11,117 nucleotides of DNA from QYOJ01 sp043806735 (lineage in GTDB: Bacteria > Bacteroidota > Bacteroidia > Bacteroidales > FEN-979), in assembly GCA_043806735.1 (NCBI GenBank), contig JAZDGR010000039.1, positions 1 to 11,117 on the forward strand, written 5' to 3'. This document shows, piece by piece, positions 7,000 through 11,117 of the stretch (position 1 is the first letter of the stretch; every line of letters begins with the position of its first letter). A program made the position numbers and the translations under genes. The notes under the pieces were generated by a model that saw only the letters and a list, made by a program, of their open reading frames with translations, made no database searches and was not told the origin of the DNA.

Positions 7000-7007
7000 C
7001 AAAGATA
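7000..7007 (-). promoter_or_regulatory. -7 promoter element of the 780-residue T9SS gene
   Basis: The minus strand has TATCTTTGCACCTG, an exact TAnnTTTG match with flanks almost the same as at the rib promoter (TATCTTTGCACAGG). It lies 26 bases before the ATG at 6973. I do not see a convincing -33 element at the expected 19-21 base spacing. Confidence 0.55.
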
Positions 7008-7050
7008 CGAAAATTCAAAACTGGAATGATTCTACACTTATAAAATTGTG

Positions 7051-7058
7051 TACTTTTA
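7051..7058 (+). promoter_or_regulatory. Possible -7 promoter element of the SDR gene
   Basis: TACTTTTA differs from TAnnTTTG only in its last base and lies 23 bases before the ATG at 7082. No clear -33 element is seen. It is the only candidate in this 108-base divergent gap. Confidence 0.3.
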
Positions 7059-7081
7059 ACAATTCAAAATCCGAAGAAGTT

Positions 7082-7786
7082 ATGAACATCATAGTAACCG
7101 GAGCCAGTAAAGGAATTGGTTTCGAAACAGTTAAGGTATTTGCTCGTTCCAAACAGAACCACGTTCTCGCGATTGCCCGAAGCGGGAAACTGCTGAAAGA
7201 GCTGGCGGAAGAGTGCAAGCGGGTCAATCAGGATGCACATGTAACGCCGTATGAATTTGATCTTCAACAATTTGACTTCTATCCGTTGATCCTGCAACGG
7301 ATCCAAACCTACCTGCCCCATTGCGACATCCTGGTGAATAATGCAGGGAAACTGGTGAATAAACCCTTTGAAAAAACCGACGCGAACGATTTTGACGAAA
7401 TTTTCAACGTCAATGTAAAAAGCCTTTTTCTCCTTACGCAGGCGATCCTGCCCATGATGAACAAAGGAGGCCATGTGGTAAATATTAGCAGTATGGGAGG
7501 CGTTCAGGGCAGCCAGAAGTTCAGCGGATTAAGCGCTTACAGCGCCAGCAAAGGAGCCGTTGCCGTATTTACTGAAGCGCTCGCCGAAGAGCTGAAAGAC
7601 AACCAGATATATGTCAACTGCCTGGCTCTCGGGGGAGTCGGTACCGAACTGTTTGAACGGGCGTTCCCGCATGCCAAGGCTGCGTTCAATCCTAACCAGA
7701 TAGCGCAGTACATTGCTGATTTTGCCCTGAACGGGCACAAGTATTTTAACGGGAAAGTGCTGCAGGTGTCGGTTACGACGCCGTAA
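7082..7786 (+). CDS. Short-chain dehydrogenase/reductase (SDR) family oxidoreductase
   Basis: A 234-residue classical SDR, a single Rossmann-fold NAD(P)-dependent oxidoreductase that would act on an alcohol or carbonyl substrate in the cytoplasm. Visible motifs are the nucleotide loop TGASKGIG at 6-13, the NNAG motif at 86-89, the catalytic serine S137 in NISSMGG, and Y153/K157 in SAYSASK. The active site is therefore complete. The dinucleotide preference and substrate cannot be read reliably. The ATG at 7082 places the Rossmann glycine motif at the normal distance from the N-terminus; an in-frame TTG at 7046 would add 12 unlikely residues. At 234 residues it is slightly short for the family (about 250). 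It is divergent from the T9SS gene on its left and convergent with hydF on its right, so it is probably transcribed alone. Confidence 0.93.
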   Translation: MNIIVTGASKGIGFETVKVFARSKQNHVLAIARSGKLLKELAEECKRVNQDAHVTPYEFDLQQFDFYPLILQRIQTYLPHCDILVNNAGKLVNKPFEKTDANDFDEIFNVNVKSLFLLTQAILPMMNKGGHVVNISSMGGVQGSQKFSGLSAYSASKGAVAVFTEALAEELKDNQIYVNCLALGGVGTELFERAFPHAKAAFNPNQIAQYIADFALNGHKYFNGKVLQVSVTTP

Positions 7787-7790
7787 AGAA

Positions 7791-7833
7791 GTCATTGGTC
7801 ATTGGGGTCATTAGGGTCATTAGGGTCATTAGG
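7791..7833. repeat. Short tandem repeat (GTCATTG x2, GGGTCATTA x3)
   Basis: Starting 4 bases after the SDR stop are two copies of GTCATTG (7791-7804) followed by three perfect copies of the 9-mer GGGTCATTA (7805-7831). It lies between convergent genes. The frame read through it (VIGVIRVIRVIR) is not a credible protein. Confidence 0.85.
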
Positions 7834-7861
7834 AAATTGGGAAACTCGAAATTAGAATCAC
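7833..7861. repeat. Degenerate heptamer array (GAAATTG-like)
   Basis: GAAATTG, GAAACTC and GAAATTA follow one another (one extra G after the first) and then a partial GAATCAC. These are reverse complements of, or near matches to, the CARTTTY units at 1370-1404, so the two sites appear to carry the same repeat type. Confidence 0.55.
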
Positions 7862-9111
7862 ATCTCACGTCTCACGTTCCTCTTCCCTCTTCCCTCTTCC
7901 CTCTTCCTTCGTCCCTCAAACGGTTCTACAGCCCGGTCAAAGATCCCGTGCACATAGGCGATCGCCAACCCGTAGTTGGTGACGGGGATACCGGCATCGA
8001 TCGCGGGTTTCAGGCGCTGATGCAATTGCTTCCGGGTGATCATGCACCCCCCGCACTGGACCACGATCGCGTAATCGGTCACAGGCCACTCAATCTTACT
8101 TAACCCGGCTACCACATCAAACTCCAGTTTTTTCCCGGAAAACTGGCTTAGCCATCGTGGAATCTTACTCCTTCCGATGTCGTCGCAGGTCACATGATGG
8201 GTGCAGGATTCGAGGATCAAGACCCGGTCGCCGTCCCGTAAATCAGAAATTTTTGGGGTCCCTTCCAGGTACCCCTGAAAATCCCCTTTCTGCCGTGCCA
8301 GCACAATGCTGAAACTGGTGAGTGGTATCTCTTTGGGAACTGCCGCATCGGCTTTCGGGAAGACCTGGCTGTCGGTGATTGTCAGCACCGGCCTGAGATT
8401 CATCTTTTGAATAAAACCGGCTAGTTCGCTTTCCTTCAGCACCACACAAACCCCGTTGTGGTCAAGTACATCCCTGATCACCTGCACCTGGGGGAGAATC
8501 ATCCTGCCTTCCGGGGCTTCCGTATCGATGGGGGTGATCAGCAGCACGACATCGCCCGGTAAGATCAGGTCTCCCACCAGGGATTGTTTGCGGTAGGCGG
8601 TTTCAGGTATCTGCTGACGCATCAGTCCGATCAACTCTTCCAGGTTGTCGGGGCGGGTTGAACTGAAGTCCAGCACAGGCACTGAAAACCGTTCCCCGAT
8701 CATCCGGGTAAGGTTGGGATCAATGGGTTCTTCATCCGATTTGTTGTGAACGACCAGAAAGGGGATTTCCTGGTCCCGGAACTCTTTGGTGAGCTCTTTT
8801 TCTGGCTCATCGAACGCATTGTGAACAAGTACAAGGATCGCCAGATCGATCGCCTTGAGGATTTCTTTGCTTTTCGCTACCCGCTTTTCGCCAAGTTCGC
8901 TGGTATCATCGATACCGGCCGTATCAATTACCACGACGGGGCCGATGCCGAAAATCTCGATCGATTTTTTAACCGGGTCAGTTGTTGTCCCTGGGACTTC
9001 AGAAACAATCGCAATCTCCTGGCCGACCAGCGCGTTGATGAGGGAGCTTTTCCCGCTATTGCGCCTCCCAAAAATCCCGATATGCGGTTTCGCGTCCCGT
9101 CCTTTTTCCAT
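7858..9111 (-). CDS. hydF: [FeFe]-hydrogenase H-cluster maturation GTPase HydF
   Basis: HydF is the scaffold GTPase on which the HydE/HydG radical-SAM enzymes assemble the 2Fe subcluster before transfer to the hydrogenase HydA. The 417-residue product has an Era-like GTPase domain: P-loop GRRNSGKS at 15-22, PGTTTDP at 40-46, DTAG at 63-66 and NKSD at 123-126. A middle dimerisation domain follows (about 180-280). The C-terminal cluster domain has C303 and H305 in ESCTHH and C353/C356 in QCGGCM, the three cluster cysteines. The residue before C353 is Gln rather than the His seen in some HydF proteins. Homology ends near residue 398 (AVEPF); the last 19 residues are encoded by tandem heptamers. 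The start is an ATG. hydE, hydG and hydA are not in the window. It is divergent from the large secreted protein gene. Confidence 0.95.
   Translation of the reverse strand: MEKGRDAKPHIGIFGRRNSGKSSLINALVGQEIAIVSEVPGTTTDPVKKSIEIFGIGPVVVIDTAGIDDTSELGEKRVAKSKEILKAIDLAILVLVHNAFDEPEKELTKEFRDQEIPFLVVHNKSDEEPIDPNLTRMIGERFSVPVLDFSSTRPDNLEELIGLMRQQIPETAYRKQSLVGDLILPGDVVLLITPIDTEAPEGRMILPQVQVIRDVLDHNGVCVVLKESELAGFIQKMNLRPVLTITDSQVFPKADAAVPKEIPLTSFSIVLARQKGDFQGYLEGTPKISDLRDGDRVLILESCTHHVTCDDIGRSKIPRWLSQFSGKKLEFDVVAGLSKIEWPVTDYAIVVQCGGCMITRKQLHQRLKPAIDAGIPVTNYGLAIAYVHGIFDRAVEPFEGRRKREEGRGKRNVRREM
7864..7908. repeat. Heptamer tandem repeats inside the 3' end of hydF (CTCACGT x2, TCTTCCC x3.9)
   Basis: Two CTCACGT units (7864-7877) are followed by TCTTCCC, TCTTCCC, TCTTCCC, TCTTCCT (7881-7908), all with a 7-base period. 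The array is inside the hydF reading frame and encodes its basic, low-complexity tail. Confidence 0.8.
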
Positions 9112-9118
9112 AAGGGTG

Positions 9119-9126
9119 CAAAACTA
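9119..9126 (-). promoter_or_regulatory. -7 promoter element of hydF
   Basis: The minus strand has TAGTTTTG, an exact TAnnTTTG match 7 bases before the hydF ATG, which implies a near-leaderless transcript. No -33 element is evident at the usual spacing, so the call is tentative. Confidence 0.4.
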
Positions 9127-9168
9127 CAAAAAAACCTCTTCATTGGTCGGATAGAACCTGCTATTTTG

Positions 9169-9176
9169 TACTTTTG
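9169..9176 (+). promoter_or_regulatory. -7 promoter element of the right-edge secreted protein gene
   Basis: TACTTTTG is an exact TAnnTTTG match 16 bases before the ATG at 9193. A TTG at 9143-9145 lies 23 bases upstream, slightly further than the normal -33 spacing. With the hydF element it would make a compact divergent promoter region of 81 bases. Confidence 0.5.
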
Positions 9177-9192
9177 AAGAGAGTCTGTTGTG

Positions 9193-11117
9193 ATGTTACA
9201 CTATCGGATTTTACTTGTTTTTTTGGCTCTCCTCCCGTTTTCGGGTCTTGGGGAAGGAGTGAAGGAGTTACGGCCCGATTCGGCTGTTTCCTCGGCCGAT
9301 CTCTATTTCGACAACGGAGCATACGGAATCGGATATTATACCACGTTCGGACTGATGAATTGTCCGGCCAACAACCGGCTGTACATCCATGTCAAAACTG
9401 CGGGAGAGAGTATCCTGTTCGGATTGAAATCGCCCCGCGCCAACCTGCAGTTCAACCTCCGGAAACCGAACGGGAGTATCGCTATGACGGGGATCTGTCC
9501 TACCGGAACCGGACAAACCGGGTACATCCGGTATTACCACCAGGCCGTCGTGGGCCCTTTCCCCGCCGCAGGGGGATATACACCGTTTGCCTATCAGGTT
9601 ACCAGCATCGCAGATACCGGGGATTACTATTTTGAAATTGCCAACCTGCCCCTCTATCAATCTGTCAAGATCGACCTCTGGGATTTTCAGGTGGTTTCCG
9701 GAGCACATTCGCCGGCCATTCCTTCTGATATACTCAACGGGCGGGTATGGTCGCAGTCGTGGCAGCTCAATGCCGAACTGATGTTCTACCGTTGGTTCAA
9801 CGGACGGTTTTATGTTTATTCCCACGACGGGATTATCACGAAGCTGGCTTTTGACGATGCCCGGATCGGGGTCGCTACTGTTTTCTGCAATCCCTACGGA
9901 TGCCTGAACACCGGGAACTTCAGTACAGACCGGAAATCGGTGAACGCAAATACCTATTCCGTCTTTCCGGGGATTGCCGACTACAAGGTGTTCCTGAACG
10001 ATCCCGATTCCACGCTCTATCCCAGCGGGTTTTACGGCCAGATCATCGGAACTCCCACCATGGTCCCCGATTCCGGTTATCCTCCCTGCAGCGGAAATAT
10101 GCAAATTCTGGTCAATGTAAACAAGGCGGGGAGCGTCGGGATTACCCTCACCTTTCCTTACGGAAGTCCTGCAACCAACGTGGATCTCTTTTCTCCCGTC
10201 CTCCCCGGGATCAATGCCATCCCCTGGAACGGATTAGACGGATTGGGGAATGCTGTACCGGATGGCACACTGATCAATGGTACCGTCACTTACCTGAACG
10301 GATTGACCAATCTCCCCATCTGGGATCAGGAGCAAAACAGTAACGGGTATACCATTACCCTCGTCAGGCCTGTCAATCCCTCCGGTTCTGTTCCGATGAC
10401 ATACTGGGACGATTCCAACATCTCTCCCGGATACGGATGCCCTACGGGAATAAACCTTGCCGGATGCCTTCCTGCAGCCACCGGGTGTCACACCTGGTTT
10501 GGCGACGATTGTCACGACAAAATGGTCAACACCTGGTGGTACGGAAGTTCAAGTACCCTCACCTTCACAGCCCTCTTCTCAGGATCCCCTACCGCTCCCA
10601 TCGGACACGACCATGCCCGGTGCGGACCGGGAACCGTTCTTCTCCATGCTACAGTCCCTCCTTCTCAAACGGTTGACTGGTACGCCGAAGCGGTCGGGGG
10701 AACTCCCCTGCTGAAAGGAGATACAAGCTTTACCACACCCGTTATCATGGTCACCACGACCTATTATGCAGAAGCCAGGAACAGCGCTACAAATTGCCTC
10801 AGCCCCGTGCGGACTCCGGTAATTGCCACCATCCTTCCGGTGCCCATTCCTTCTCTTTCCGGTCCCGACTCGGTCTGTGCAGGCACTTCTGGAAACATTT
10901 ATGCAACAGACCCGGGAAATACCAACTACTTTTGGAACATTTCTGCGGGCGGGGAAATCACAGGTGGACTTGGCACCAATGTGGTCACCGTGACCTGGAC
11001 TCTTCCGGGAGCCCAGATGATCAGCGTTAATTACACCGATAAAAACGGTTGCGAGGGGGCCAGTCCGACTTCCCTGAGAGTTTTTGTGACCCCTCTTCCC
11101 GATTCGGCCGGGCCGAT
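9193..11117 (+). CDS. Large secreted modular protein with Ig-like and PKD-like domains (partial, no stop in window)
   Basis: Translation from the ATG at 9193 stays open for 641 codons and leaves through the right edge. Residues 1-20 (MLHYRILLVFLALLPFSGLG) form a signal peptide. Residues about 30-330 hold an unfamiliar beta-rich region starting SADLYFDNGAYGIGYYTT. Around residues 330-400 is a segment with IPWNGLDGLGNAVPDGT, resembling the FlgD-like/CHU_C-associated folds of Bacteroidetes exported proteins. A Cys-rich stretch follows (several Cys in about 415-445). An Ig-like module of the CHU_C-associated kind (about 470-553: CGPGTVLLHA, VDWYAEAVGGTPLL, SFTTPVI, TTTYYAEA) is next, then a PKD-like module (about 553-637: SGPDSVCAGTSGN, NYFWNISAGG, TVTWTLPGA). 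Family knowledge suggests a long adhesin-like or gliding-associated protein with a C-terminal T9SS sorting tail beyond the window; that tail is not seen. Shorter frames on either strand within this stretch are shadows. Confidence 0.88.
   Translation, partial: MLHYRILLVFLALLPFSGLGEGVKELRPDSAVSSADLYFDNGAYGIGYYTTFGLMNCPANNRLYIHVKTAGESILFGLKSPRANLQFNLRKPNGSIAMTGICPTGTGQTGYIRYYHQAVVGPFPAAGGYTPFAYQVTSIADTGDYYFEIANLPLYQSVKIDLWDFQVVSGAHSPAIPSDILNGRVWSQSWQLNAELMFYRWFNGRFYVYSHDGIITKLAFDDARIGVATVFCNPYGCLNTGNFSTDRKSVNANTYSVFPGIADYKVFLNDPDSTLYPSGFYGQIIGTPTMVPDSGYPPCSGNMQILVNVNKAGSVGITLTFPYGSPATNVDLFSPVLPGINAIPWNGLDGLGNAVPDGTLINGTVTYLNGLTNLPIWDQEQNSNGYTITLVRPVNPSGSVPMTYWDDSNISPGYGCPTGINLAGCLPAATGCHTWFGDDCHDKMVNTWWYGSSSTLTFTALFSGSPTAPIGHDHARCGPGTVLLHATVPPSQTVDWYAEAVGGTPLLKGDTSFTTPVIMVTTTYYAEARNSATNCLSPVRTPVIATILPVPIPSLSGPDSVCAGTSGNIYATDPGNTNYFWNISAGGEITGGLGTNVVTVTWTLPGAQMISVNYTDKNGCEGASPTSLRVFVTPLPDSAGP

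Noticed and set aside
7791..7910. Possible CRISPR array
   Set aside because: Units are only 7-9 bases with no spacers, so these are simple tandem repeats.
7795..8103. 102-codon plus-strand frame after the SDR gene
   Set aside because: It begins in the tandem repeat (VIGVIRVIRVIR) and then runs antisense to hydF.
9174..9635. 153-codon plus-strand frame overlapping the start of the right-edge gene
   Set aside because: It lies in a different frame from the long secreted protein, lacks any known domain, and ends while the long frame continues.
9268..10104. 278-codon minus-strand frame opposite the right-edge gene
   Set aside because: It is a shadow of the 641-codon plus-strand frame, which has a signal peptide, promoter and recognisable domains. 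High G+C content makes such antisense frames common.

Overview
The window looks like a piece of a Bacteroidota (Bacteroidetes) chromosome. Three large exported proteins are present: two end in type IX secretion (T9SS) type A sorting tails, and the third runs off the window but has the Ig-like/PKD-like modules common in this phylum. Several genes are preceded by the Bacteroidetes -7 promoter motif (TAnnTTTG), and Shine-Dalgarno sequences are mostly absent. A hydF gene points to [FeFe]-hydrogenase and anaerobic or fermentative metabolism. No closer taxonomic call is possible from sequence reading alone.

Layout. Positions 1-563 (+) hold the 3' end of a T9SS cargo protein, followed by a terminator hairpin and about 330 bases with no convincing gene. 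Positions 897-4304 (-) are a complete riboflavin operon in Bacillus-like order, ribD-ribE-ribBA-ribH. It is headed by an FMN riboswitch (about 4403-4522), an intrinsic terminator ending 6 nt before the ribD ATG, and a recognisable promoter (4569-4600). Positions 4631-6973 (-) encode a 780-residue T9SS-exported protein of a conserved but, to my knowledge, uncharacterised family. Positions 7082-7786 (+) encode a short-chain dehydrogenase/reductase, which converges on hydF (7858-9111, -), the [FeFe]-hydrogenase maturation GTPase. From 9193 (+) to the right edge runs a continuous 641-codon reading frame for a large secreted modular protein. It has no stop inside the window, so it appears only when the edge is treated as open.

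How the genes relate. The four rib genes cover the route from GTP and ribulose-5-phosphate to riboflavin, apart from the phosphatase step, and the riboswitch should shut them off when FMN is plentiful. HydF works with HydE and HydG, which are not here. The exported proteins and the reductase have no visible functional link to the rib genes.

The most unusual features are non-coding. Heptamer-period tandem repeats sit between ribBA and ribH and between the reductase gene and hydF, and hydF reads through one array to give a repeat-encoded basic C-terminal tail. The riboswitch expression platform also has an aptamer-core segment identical to one strand of the terminator stem. I see no clear new multi-gene system in this window.
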